DNA of 64,000 nt from Shouchella lonarensis (GTDB lineage Bacteria; Bacillota; Bacilli; Bacillales; Bacillaceae_D). Shown piece by piece: positions 46,379 to 55,949 of this stretch. The stretch is from assembly GCF_900096965.1 (NCBI RefSeq), contig NZ_FMYM01000002.1, positions 246,439-310,438 on the forward strand, given 5' to 3'. Numbering within the stretch: the stretch's first letter is position 1; every line of letters starts with the position of its first letter. The position numbers were made by a program, and so were the translations under genes. The notes under the pieces were generated by a model. That model was not told the origin of the DNA and did no database searches. It saw only the letters and a program-made list of their open reading frames with translations.

Positions 46379-46512
46379 GTGTTTGTTTTCTGAAACAACA
46401 AATCTGACACAGACTAATCATGTATCTAAATTTTCAGACCTAATATAGAGGAATTTATTTCTTTGTGTCGAAGAGTAGAAAGGAGCGTAAAAATAAGCAA
46501 AGGGGCGATGAG

Positions 46513-47802
46513 GTGATGGTCATCATCGAAAAAATGGTAATCAATATCTTTGTAATGTTAGTCCCAATACTTTTATACATTTTGCGATCAAATGGAGGGT
46601 TCAAGGAAAAGAAGTCCTTCGTCATGGTGATTTCTATGAGTGTTGCTGCCTACCTTTGTTTTCGAGCATCAATTCAGGATGTATTGTCTTTTTTAGCAGT
46701 ATGTAGTTTACCGATTTTGCTGGCATTTTTTTATGGAGGAAGGTGGGCCGGTTGGATTGTTGGCATGGTTTCAACAGTGACATGTCTATTTTCATATGGG
46801 ATCGGTTGTTGGTCCATGTTCACACAAACTTTGTTTGTTTGTTTTCTTTGTACAACGGTCATTTCTCGTTTTGAGCAGTTACAATCAAAATGGTTAAGAG
46901 TTCGATTTGCTTTTTTTATTGCCTTTGCTGCACTCGTAAGTCAAATTGCAATCATGTTTTTTTCGATGACCGCAGGTGGAGAACAAGTGCAATTAGATGG
47001 AAAAGTCCTATCAGAGGTGTTGCTCATGTTGGCCGTGACCAGTGGCATTGCGTTTTTGTTAATATTATTGTATGAATCCATGCGACAAAGGGAGCAATTG
47101 GTTGCACATATACTTGATGTTGAGAGATGTTTGACATTAGGAGAGTTGGCGTCTTCCATTGCACATGAGATTCGCAACCCACTGACAGTTGTGAAGGGGT
47201 GTTTAGAGCTGTTAGATGAAAAGAGAAAAAGAAGTGAGTATCATGATGTAATTGTAAATGAAATTACACGTGCAGAAGAAATTATAGGGGATTACGTTAG
47301 TGTTGCCAGCCCTACAATTGAACCACGAGGAGCGGTACTGGTAGATGAAAATGTCCGTAGTGTTGTGTCTTTGTTTGAAGCGTATGCACGCAGAAGAGGG
47401 TTAAGTCTTACTTACCAATGTGAACATGGGTTATATGTTGAAGCAGTCGGTGCAAAGTTAAAGCTCGCTTTGGCAAGTGTAATTAAAAATGCCATTGAGG
47501 CGACAGAATCTGGTGGGGTTGTCACAATTACAACGTATTTAAAAGAAAATAAACAGGTTGTGTATGAAATTAAAGACAATGGCGTGGGCATGACGGCACA
47601 GCAACTTGACAAGATCGGTACAACTTATTTTACAACAAAAGAATCTGGAACGGGGTTTGGGACGATGATTTCAATTAAGCTGATTCAAGAGATGGGGGGA
47701 CAAGTGACATACGAAAGTCATTATGCAGAAGGAACAAAAGTACATATTGTGTTTCCTTTACTTAAAAAGGGTGAAGTGTCTCAACAACGTGAAGAAGAAT
47801 AA
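46513..47802 (+). CDS. Membrane sensor histidine kinase, KinB-like
   Basis: The roughly 429-residue protein has five or six membrane spans (about 5-190) with almost no extracellular domain, then a kinase core: H-box SSIAHEIRNPLTVVKG with His at about 218, N-box SVIKNAIEAT, G1 DNGVGM and G2 GTGFGTMIS. This plan is that of KinB and 5TM-type kinases that feed the sporulation phosphorelay. No response regulator lies beside it, so it is an orphan, consistent with a phosphorelay input. GTG 46513 is 7 nt after AAAGGGG; an in-frame GTG at 46465 has a distant AGAGGA. Confidence 0.88.
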   Translation: MMVIIEKMVINIFVMLVPILLYILRSNGGFKEKKSFVMVISMSVAAYLCFRASIQDVLSFLAVCSLPILLAFFYGGRWAGWIVGMVSTVTCLFSYGIGCWSMFTQTLFVCFLCTTVISRFEQLQSKWLRVRFAFFIAFAALVSQIAIMFFSMTAGGEQVQLDGKVLSEVLLMLAVTSGIAFLLILLYESMRQREQLVAHILDVERCLTLGELASSIAHEIRNPLTVVKGCLELLDEKRKRSEYHDVIVNEITRAEEIIGDYVSVASPTIEPRGAVLVDENVRSVVSLFEAYARRRGLSLTYQCEHGLYVEAVGAKLKLALASVIKNAIEATESGGVVTITTYLKENKQVVYEIKDNGVGMTAQQLDKIGTTYFTTKESGTGFGTMISIKLIQEMGGQVTYESHYAEGTKVHIVFPLLKKGEVSQQREEE

Positions 47803-47917
47803 TAAAGGTGAAAAAAGGAATTTTTACGGCGAATATATATGTCTTCGTTGCAAGTTTGATCAGCTTTATAGGGCTAAGCGTTTGTTCTCATTTCACAAAC
47901 AATTTCATTTGCACATA

Positions 47918-47954
47918 TGAAAAGGTTTACAAAGTAACAGCTTTCTTTTACAAT
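47918..47954 (+). promoter_or_regulatory. glpFK promoter with cre-like box
   Basis: TTTACA (47926-47931), 17-bp spacer, TACAAT (47949-47954). TGAAAAGGTTTACA (47918-47931) matches 13 of 14 positions of the cre consensus and covers the -35, so CcpA repression is likely. Confidence 0.72.
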
Positions 47955-48001
47955 GCATAGAAGCAGGAATGCCGACGTTTGAAGTATTTTGTCAGCAAGA
48001 A

Positions 48002-48037
48002 TGACGCAGCAACAAAAAAGATGTTGTGAAAGCGTCA
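48002..48037 (+). other. Leader hairpin of glpF
   Basis: TGACGC (48002-48007) pairs with GCGTCA (48032-48037), with an inner CAACA/TGTTG stem, in the leader before glpF. It may be a GlpP target; no T run follows. Confidence 0.4.
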
Positions 48038-48061
48038 CCTGAAAAGGAAAGGAGTTTTAAA

Positions 48062-48769
48062 ATGCAAGCATTGTTAGGAGAGCTCATGGGTACGATGGTG
48101 TTAATCATCTTTGGCGCAGGTGTTGTTGCTGGTCATGTGCTGAAAAAAACGAAGTCTGAAAATGCTGGTTGGCTGTCAATTACAGTTGGCTGGGGATTTG
48201 CGGTAACAATGGGGGTGTATGTGGCTGGAACAGCGAGTGACGCGCATCTAAATCCGGCTGTTTCGTTAGCGCTTGCAACGATTGGTGAGTTTGCATGGGC
48301 GGATGTGCCGTTTTATGTGATCGGTCAATTACTTGGTGCATTTATTGGCGCAGCGATTGTTTTTGTACACTATTATCCACATTGGGAGAAGACAGAAGAT
48401 ACAGGGGCTAAATTGGCTGTTTTTTCAACTGGCCCAGCAATTCGCCATTATCCATCAAATTTTATAAGCGAATTCATTGGTACAGCTGTGTTGTTATTTG
48501 GTTTACTAGCAATTGGTGCGAATCAGTTTGCAGAAGGGCTCAATCCGTTAGTCGTTGGTGTGCTAATTGTAGCCATCGGTCTGTCTTTAGGTGGGACAAC
48601 CGGTTATGCTATTAACCCCGCGCGTGATTTTGGACCACGGCTGGCGCACGCGATATTGCCAATTAAAGGAAAAGGTACGTCTGACTTTCGTTATGCATTG
48701 GTGCCAATTTTAGGACCAATTGCAGGTGGGATTGTTGGTGCACTTGTGTTTGTCTGGTTGTTAAAATAG
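48062..48769 (+). CDS. glpF: Glycerol facilitator
   Basis: GlpF is an aquaglyceroporin that lets glycerol diffuse in. The 235-residue protein has six membrane spans and both channel motifs, HLNPAVSLA and AINPARDFGPR; the Asp-Arg after the second motif is typical of glycerol channels. ATG 48062 follows AAAGGAAAGGAG. It is 21 bp before glpK, in one operon. Confidence 0.95.
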   Translation: MQALLGELMGTMVLIIFGAGVVAGHVLKKTKSENAGWLSITVGWGFAVTMGVYVAGTASDAHLNPAVSLALATIGEFAWADVPFYVIGQLLGAFIGAAIVFVHYYPHWEKTEDTGAKLAVFSTGPAIRHYPSNFISEFIGTAVLLFGLLAIGANQFAEGLNPLVVGVLIVAIGLSLGGTTGYAINPARDFGPRLAHAILPIKGKGTSDFRYALVPILGPIAGGIVGALVFVWLLK

Positions 48770-48775
48770 AAATAA

Positions 48776-50293
<1,518 letters not shown>

Positions 50294-50301
50294 GTAAAAC
50301 C

Positions 50302-50330
50302 TTTACAACAGTTGAAGATACCGTTATACT
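50302..50330 (+). promoter_or_regulatory. Promoter of glpD
   Basis: TTTACA (50302-50307), 17-bp spacer, TATACT (50325-50330). GTAAA-ACC-TTTAC over the -35 resembles a cre site (11 of 14). Confidence 0.65.
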
Positions 50331-50365
50331 AAACGTAAGTTAATGAGATGGTCTTGAGTATATGA

Positions 50366-50426
50366 GGGGATCACAGTAATCAAGAGGCGGGAGACGTCTT
50401 ATTTGATGATGCTGTGGTCCCTTTTT
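50366..50426 (+). terminator. Leader terminator of glpD (GlpP-controlled type)
   Basis: GGGATCACAG (50367-50376) pairs with CTGTGGTCCC (50412-50421, one G-U), then five T, between the promoter and the glpD ATG. This is where GlpP with glycerol-3-phosphate acts as antiterminator in B. subtilis. Confidence 0.85.
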
Positions 50427-50480
50427 GCATGATTGGATATGCTAGGAAAGAACGGGATAAATAGAGCTGGAGGATGAGGG

Positions 50481-52139
50481 ATGACGTTTTCTTATAAGGG
50501 TAGACAAGGCGCGTTAGAACAGATGGAAAAGGAACAACTGGATTTGCTCGTAATTGGTGGTGGCATTACTGGTGTAGGCATTGCGCTTGATGCAACGACG
50601 AGAGGGATTTCAACTGGGCTGTTGGAAATGCAAGACTTTGCAGCAGGGACGTCGAGTCGTTCAACGAAACTTATTCATGGTGGCTTGCGTTATTTAAAGC
50701 AATTTGAAGTGAAGCTTGTTGCAGAGGTTGGAAAAGAGCGGGCTGTGGTATATGAAAATGCACCACATGTGACGACACCCGTGCGAATGATGCTGCCTTT
50801 TTATCAAGGAGGGACATTTAACGCATTGACGACGTCGGTTGGTTTGGCTGTGTATGATCGGTTAGCCGGGGTAAAGAAATCAGAGCGGAGAACGATGTTG
50901 AAAGCGAAAGCAGCAGGAGCACAAGAGTCATTGTTGCGACAGGAAGGATTAAAAGGAGCGGGGATGTATGTCGAGTATCGGACCGATGATGCGCGCTTAA
51001 CGTTAGAAGTAGCAAAGACGGCTGCTGATCGTGGTGCTAAATTAGCGAACTATGTAGAAGTCACATCATTTTTGTATGAGGAATCGCGTCTTGTTGGTGT
51101 TGTTGCCACAGATCGGATCAAGAAAAAACAAATGCACATTTACGCAAAGAAAATTGTCAATGCAACAGGACCGTGGGTCGATCGTTTACGAGAATGGGAC
51201 CATTCGAAAAAAGACAAAACGATTCACTTAACAAAAGGTGTACATCTTGTGTTTTCCAGACGTCATTTCCCGTTGAATCAGGCGCTGTACTTTGATACAC
51301 CTTTTCAAGATGGACGGATGATGTTTGCAATTCCACGTGGAGAGAAAGTGTATATTGGCACAACGGATACGAACTATGATGGCGATCAACAAGAGCCGGG
51401 TGTCACAAAAGAAGATGTTGATTATATTTTGCGGGCAACAAATGGGATGTTTCCAGGTCAGCAACTTACCATTGCTCATATTGAATCGAGCTGGGCTGGT
51501 TTACGACCGCTTATTCATGAAGAAGGAAAAGACCCATCCGATATTTCTCGCAAAGATGAGATTTTCCATTCGAAAAGTGGACTGATGACAATCGCAGGTG
51601 GGAAATTAACAGGATACCGCAAAATGGCAGATACAATTGTAACGATCGTTGCTGATGCGTTATCAAAAGAAACAGGTCACTCTTATGGTCCATGTCAAAC
51701 GAAATCGTTGGCATTATCAGGAGGAGAAGTTGGTGGTGCCGATGCTTTTAACACGTTTAAAGAAAAACAAATCGCCCTAGGGAAGACACATGGTTTAGAC
51801 GAAAAAACAGCACGTACTCTCGTAGAACGCTATGGATCGAATGTACCCGCTGTGTATGCATATTTGAATGAAAAGGAAAGGGAATTATACGGACTTGATA
51901 AACAAGTGTGGGCTGCACTACGTTATGCAATTGCGCATGAGTTGGCTTTAACACCAGTCGACTTTTTGTTGCGAAGAACAGCTTATATGCTATTTGATAT
52001 TGGCATGGCACGCACATGTAAAGCTGGTGTTGTCAAGGCAATGAGCGTAATGCTTCATTGGACGGCAGAAGAGCAGAAGCATTACGAAAAGGAACTGGAT
52101 GCCAAGTGGCAGTTGTTGACACTAGAGCAGATAAGGTAG
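50481..52139 (+). CDS. glpD: Aerobic glycerol-3-phosphate dehydrogenase
   Basis: GlpD oxidises glycerol-3-phosphate to dihydroxyacetone phosphate and passes electrons to quinone. The 552-residue protein has the FAD motif VIGGGITGVGIALDA (about 22-36), GTSSRSTKLIHGGLRYLKQ (about 56-74) and the C-terminal helical domain. Ribosome binding site GGAGGATGAGGG. Preceded by a regulated leader and followed 9 bp later by glpP. Confidence 0.97.
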   Translation: MTFSYKGRQGALEQMEKEQLDLLVIGGGITGVGIALDATTRGISTGLLEMQDFAAGTSSRSTKLIHGGLRYLKQFEVKLVAEVGKERAVVYENAPHVTTPVRMMLPFYQGGTFNALTTSVGLAVYDRLAGVKKSERRTMLKAKAAGAQESLLRQEGLKGAGMYVEYRTDDARLTLEVAKTAADRGAKLANYVEVTSFLYEESRLVGVVATDRIKKKQMHIYAKKIVNATGPWVDRLREWDHSKKDKTIHLTKGVHLVFSRRHFPLNQALYFDTPFQDGRMMFAIPRGEKVYIGTTDTNYDGDQQEPGVTKEDVDYILRATNGMFPGQQLTIAHIESSWAGLRPLIHEEGKDPSDISRKDEIFHSKSGLMTIAGGKLTGYRKMADTIVTIVADALSKETGHSYGPCQTKSLALSGGEVGGADAFNTFKEKQIALGKTHGLDEKTARTLVERYGSNVPAVYAYLNEKERELYGLDKQVWAALRYAIAHELALTPVDFLLRRTAYMLFDIGMARTCKAGVVKAMSVMLHWTAEEQKHYEKELDAKWQLLTLEQIR

Positions 52140-52148
52140 GGATGAGAC

Positions 52149-52688
52149 ATGTTTAAGGGTCAATCTGTCTTGCCTGCAGTAAAAGGGATGAAAGAATTTG
52201 AACGCGTACTTTCGACATCACATCATTATTTTGTTGTCCTTGAGATTCATTTATCAAACATTGCAGCGATGAAAAAGAAGGCGCGTCACTCAGAGAAGAA
52301 GATGATCCTCCACGCAGACTTGATTCAAGGCTTGAAAGGTGACCGTGCGGCAGCAGAGTTTTTATGCCAAGTCATTAAACCAGCAGGTCTCATATCTACG
52401 CGAGGAGATGTCTTGCGAGTGGCAAAAAAGAATGGTGTCCTGGCAATTCAACGTGTGTTTTTACTGGACACATTAGCGATTGAAACGAGTAATCAACTTG
52501 CAAAAACGATCAAACCAGATGTCATTGAGCTTTTGCCAGGTGTCATTCCGCCATATATTACACGTGTAAAGGATAAAATCGGTAAGCCTGTAATCGCTGG
52601 AGGACTGATTGAAACAAGTGATGACGTGCAAGCCGCCTTAAAAGCAGGCGCAGAAGCGGTGACAACGTCGAAAAGTGAGCTTTGGTAA
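52149..52688 (+). CDS. glpP: Glycerol-3-phosphate responsive antiterminator GlpP
   Basis: GlpP binds nascent glp leader RNAs with glycerol-3-phosphate and prevents termination. The 179-residue protein has the family TIM-barrel-like pattern (HADLIQGLKGDRAAAEFL, about 48-65; VIAGGLIETSDDV, about 154-166). Here it lies downstream of glpD, so it is probably made from the transcript it controls; in B. subtilis it lies upstream of glpF. Confidence 0.94.
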   Translation: MFKGQSVLPAVKGMKEFERVLSTSHHYFVVLEIHLSNIAAMKKKARHSEKKMILHADLIQGLKGDRAAAEFLCQVIKPAGLISTRGDVLRVAKKNGVLAIQRVFLLDTLAIETSNQLAKTIKPDVIELLPGVIPPYITRVKDKIGKPVIAGGLIETSDDVQAALKAGAEAVTTSKSELW

Positions 52689-52694
52689 GAGAAG

Positions 52695-52730
52695 GAATCC
52701 TTTCACTCCAACGCAAGGGTTCTTTTTTCT
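52695..52730 (+). terminator. Terminator after glpP
   Basis: GAATCCTT (52695-52702) pairs with AAGGGTTC (52715-52722, one G-U), then TTTTTTCTTTT. Confidence 0.8.
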
Positions 52731-52815
52731 TTTATAGAAAAAGATGTAAAAAAGAGCTATACTAGGAAAGGGTTTGTGAGGTTATGATAACTAAAGATGT
52801 AATGGAGGGATGAGT

Positions 52816-54219
52816 TTGGAGACGATGGATCGTATGACCATACAAATGGAGAAGGTTGTAGGACAAATCAATGATTTTATTACACCAATATTGGTCACTG
52901 TACTTATCGCAGTTGGTTTATACTTAACGTGGCGGACGAAGTTTGTTCAACTGCGTTTGTTTCCGCAAATGTTTACAGCGTTAAGAGAAGGTAGCACACG
53001 TAAAGGAGAGGTCTCTGCTTTTCAAGCATTTTGCATTAGTGCTGCATCTCGCGTTGGTGCCGCGAATATTGGTGGGGTTGCTGTCGCGATTGTCGTCGGT
53101 GGACCGGGTGCGATTTTTTGGATGTGGGTCGTTGCTTTTATCGGGATGGCGACGGGATTTGTAGAAAGTATGCTAGCACAAGTATATAAAGTCCGTCAAG
53201 ATGGCCAATTTCGAGGCGGTCCTGCTTACTACATTGAGCGAGCGTTAGGAAAGCGCTGGTTAGGTGTCATTTTTGCAGTGCTTGTGTCATTGACATTTGG
53301 TTTTGTGTTTAACTCTTTTCAGTCAAATACAATTGCGCATGCACTAGATGAAGCATTTGCTTTTGATCCGTTGGCAGTAGGCGTTGTCATCGCGATTGCA
53401 ACAGGCATTATTATTTTTGGTGGTGTGCGCTGGATTTCAACGGTTTCATCAATCATCGTCCCAGTCATGGCGACACTTTATTTGCTCATTGTTGCTTATG
53501 TACTTGCGATCAACGTAACAGCCATACCGGAGATGTTTATGTTAATTGTTGGTGATGCGTTTGGCTTGCGGGAAGCAGGGGTCGGCATTGCGACAGGTTT
53601 ACTCGTCGGTGCAAAACGCGGACTGTTTTCGAATGAAGCGGGGATGGGGAGTGTGCCGAATGCAGCAGCGGCAGCAGACGTTTCTCACCCGGTTAAACAA
53701 GGGTTGGTGCAGTCACTAGGCGTATTTTTTGACACAATGATGATTTGCTCTGCGACCGCATTTATCATTTTGCTGACGGATGTGTATCAAACAACGAACT
53801 TAGAAAGTGTTGCACTAACGCAAGCCTCACTCAGTCACTTTGTCGGTGATTGGGCGACAGTCTTTATTGCAATTGCGATCTTCTTTTTCGCTTTCTCCTC
53901 CATCATCGGGAATTATTACTACGGTGAGACGAACCTAGCGTTTATGACGAAGAGTAAAATCATGTTGCTCATTTATCGTTTTTGTGTCGTGATCATGATC
54001 GTACTTGGTTCTGTCATGGGATTAAACCTTGTATGGAGTATGGCTGACATCTTTATGGCATTTACAGCGATCGTCAACTTAGTGGCGTTGTTGCTTCTCG
54101 CCCAAGTTGCTGTTTCGGTACTTAATGATTATCAGAAACAAAAAAAGCAAGGTGTGCGTCCTGTTTTTCGGTCAAAACAAGTACCTGAAGTAAAGCGAAC
54201 GGATTGTTGGGAAGAGTAA
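52816..54219 (+). CDS. Sodium:alanine/glycine symporter (AGCS family)
   Basis: The 467-residue protein has about ten membrane spans and AGCS landmarks: FITPILVTVLIAVGLYLT near the start, RVGAANIGGVAVAI (about 78-91), and GLFSNEAGMGSVPNAAAAA (about 272-290). It imports alanine or glycine with Na+ (or H+), fitting a Na+-based alkaliphile, which is inference. TTG 52816 lies 6 nt after GGAGGG; the ATG at 52810 abuts it. A TATACT at 52758-52763 lacks a good -35. Confidence 0.92.
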   Translation: METMDRMTIQMEKVVGQINDFITPILVTVLIAVGLYLTWRTKFVQLRLFPQMFTALREGSTRKGEVSAFQAFCISAASRVGAANIGGVAVAIVVGGPGAIFWMWVVAFIGMATGFVESMLAQVYKVRQDGQFRGGPAYYIERALGKRWLGVIFAVLVSLTFGFVFNSFQSNTIAHALDEAFAFDPLAVGVVIAIATGIIIFGGVRWISTVSSIIVPVMATLYLLIVAYVLAINVTAIPEMFMLIVGDAFGLREAGVGIATGLLVGAKRGLFSNEAGMGSVPNAAAAADVSHPVKQGLVQSLGVFFDTMMICSATAFIILLTDVYQTTNLESVALTQASLSHFVGDWATVFIAIAIFFFAFSSIIGNYYYGETNLAFMTKSKIMLLIYRFCVVIMIVLGSVMGLNLVWSMADIFMAFTAIVNLVALLLLAQVAVSVLNDYQKQKKQGVRPVFRSKQVPEVKRTDCWEE

Positions 54220-54227
54220 TGTTTAAG

Positions 54228-54262
54228 GAGGGTACTTCTTCGGGGGTACGCTCTTTTTTTTG
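54228..54262 (+). terminator. Terminator after the symporter gene
   Basis: GAGGGTAC (54228-54235) pairs with GTACGCTC (54246-54253, one mismatch), then eight T. Confidence 0.75.
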
Positions 54263-54371
54263 TTTGAGCACTTGAGAGCGTCAGTCTTTTTCGCTACTAA
54301 CAATCGATTTCTCTGTTCTTTCTCCCCCGCTTGTCTCATAAATTGATGAAGAGGACAAAGGGGAGATGGGC

Positions 54372-55700
54372 GTGCGGACATTTTTTCGAGGGGTGCTGTT
54401 GTTAAGTGGTGCCGCTTTTGTCGGTGAGTGTTTAGAGTTTTTCATTAATGTTATATTAGCGCGCGAGCTAGGTGATGAAGCGTTTGGTTTATATATGGCG
54501 ATTTTGCCGACGATGTTGTTTGTCGTTGTTTTAGCGAGTATGGAACTACCTGTCTCCATTTCAAAGTTGGTAGCGGAAAGAGAAACGGTCTATCATTGGA
54601 AAATATTAATGAGTGCTCTACAACTCGCATTCATCTGTGCGGCTGTCGTAATGGCACTTGCCTTGCTTGTATTGCCGCACTTGTCTGTGCTTGATGCATA
54701 TCATGACGGCGTGCGGTGGTTGTTATTGTTGCTCGTACCAGTTGTGACGTTTTCTTCGGTTGCGAGAGGCTATTTAATTGGTGCACGTCATACGGCTAAA
54801 ATTGCGATTGCCAATATCATTCGTCGCGCTGCACAATTAGGGAGTTTGTTACTCGTTTTTCAGCTGTTCTCTTTTGATAGTACGGTGGCGATTTTCATGG
54901 CGCTGTTAGCCCTAAAATTAAGTGAAGTGCTCGTGCTTATTTACTTGCTCGTTGTATTTATAAATAAAATAAGAGAGACGAAAGCAACTAAAGAAGTGAA
55001 ACCCGTTTCGGCCTGGGAAGTGCGGCAAAAGTTGTTAGCAGTGTCGATTCCAACAACAGGCTTACGTATTTTTCATTCTGCGACGTTTGCAATCAAGCCG
55101 TTTTTTATTACGAAAACACTGGTTATGGCGGGGATGTTGGAGAGTGCGGCGCTTGTGCAATACGGCAAGTTGTCGGGGATTGCTTTTACAATCGGTTTCT
55201 TTCCCTCTTTTATTGCGCATGCATTGCTTGTTGTCCTCATTCCGATTGTTTCTGATGGCTACGCGAAAAGAGACTTTCCGCTTTTACACCGGTATTTGCG
55301 GATATCACTACTTGTCACGGTCGTTTACGGGACACCGGTAGTGCTCATGTTTTATTTCTTTGCGGAACCAATCACGAATTTGTTTTTTGCGCCATCAGAG
55401 GCAGCCTCGTATTTAAAGATCCTGATACCTTACTTTTTGTTTCATTATTTTGCGACGCCATTGCAAGCGTATTTAATTGGTATAGGTCTAGTGAAAGATG
55501 CATTTTTACATTCGTTATACGCAACAACTGTTGCCTTTTGCGTGATGCTGGGACTTGGATCCATGCCAAGTTTGCAAATGGATGGCATTATTTTAGGGAT
55601 GAATGTTGGCGCGGTATTGTTGACGTTGCTTCATTATATAACGATTTGTAAGCGGCTATCGTTGAATGCGTGGTTAGGAGAGAGAACGATCTATAATTAA
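54372..55700 (+). CDS. Polysaccharide biosynthesis flippase, YkvU/SpoVB-like
   Basis: The 442-residue protein of the MATE/MOP superfamily has 12-14 hydrophobic segments and the family N-terminus with LARELGDEAFGLYM. SpoVB and YkvU act in spore cortex or membrane lipid-linked precursor export; the length (about 445) is nearer YkvU than the 518-residue SpoVB. GTG 54372 is 6 nt after GGGGAG. A SigE-like CATAAATT near 54340 is too weak to claim. Confidence 0.82.
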   Translation: MRTFFRGVLLLSGAAFVGECLEFFINVILARELGDEAFGLYMAILPTMLFVVVLASMELPVSISKLVAERETVYHWKILMSALQLAFICAAVVMALALLVLPHLSVLDAYHDGVRWLLLLLVPVVTFSSVARGYLIGARHTAKIAIANIIRRAAQLGSLLLVFQLFSFDSTVAIFMALLALKLSEVLVLIYLLVVFINKIRETKATKEVKPVSAWEVRQKLLAVSIPTTGLRIFHSATFAIKPFFITKTLVMAGMLESAALVQYGKLSGIAFTIGFFPSFIAHALLVVLIPIVSDGYAKRDFPLLHRYLRISLLVTVVYGTPVVLMFYFFAEPITNLFFAPSEAASYLKILIPYFLFHYFATPLQAYLIGIGLVKDAFLHSLYATTVAFCVMLGLGSMPSLQMDGIILGMNVGAVLLTLLHYITICKRLSLNAWLGERTIYN

Positions 55701-55850
55701 TAATGTGCTAGATAAAAAGGCATCCAAAGGGGTGTTTTTTTATTTGTGTAGCGTGTGCAGTATTTGGTGAATGAAGGAGCGAGCATTGTGAAAGCCTAAG
55801 TCAGACAAGCTTTTAATATAGAGGGAATAAAAGGTAATGAACAGGAACAG

Positions 55851-55879
55851 TTGACAAATTTGTATATACAAGATAAGAT
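55851..55879 (+). promoter_or_regulatory. Promoter of the trehalose operon
   Basis: TTGACA (55851-55856), 17-bp spacer, TAAGAT (55874-55879). Confidence 0.8.
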
Positions 55880-55905
55880 TAAATCGTTATTATTTGTATA
55901 TACAA
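55860..55905 (+). promoter_or_regulatory. Two TreR operators
   Basis: The 12-bp perfect palindrome TTGTATATACAA occurs at 55860-55871, inside the -35/-10 spacer, and at 55894-55905, about 8 bp after the expected start. The copies are 34 bp apart. TTGTATATACAA is the known core of the TreR operator in Bacilli. Confidence 0.9.
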
Positions 55906-55949
55906 GTTATAGATTGAACGATGAAAACGCTCACAGAGGAGGAAAAATG

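Noticed and set aside
47808..47960. 50-codon GTG-started frame with a hydrophobic segment between the kinase and glpF
   Set aside because: No ribosome binding site, and it runs through the glpF promoter and cre-like box, which explain that sequence better.
54330..54350. SigE-like CATAAATT before the YkvU/SpoVB-like gene
   Set aside because: No matching -35 at the right distance; too weak to call.
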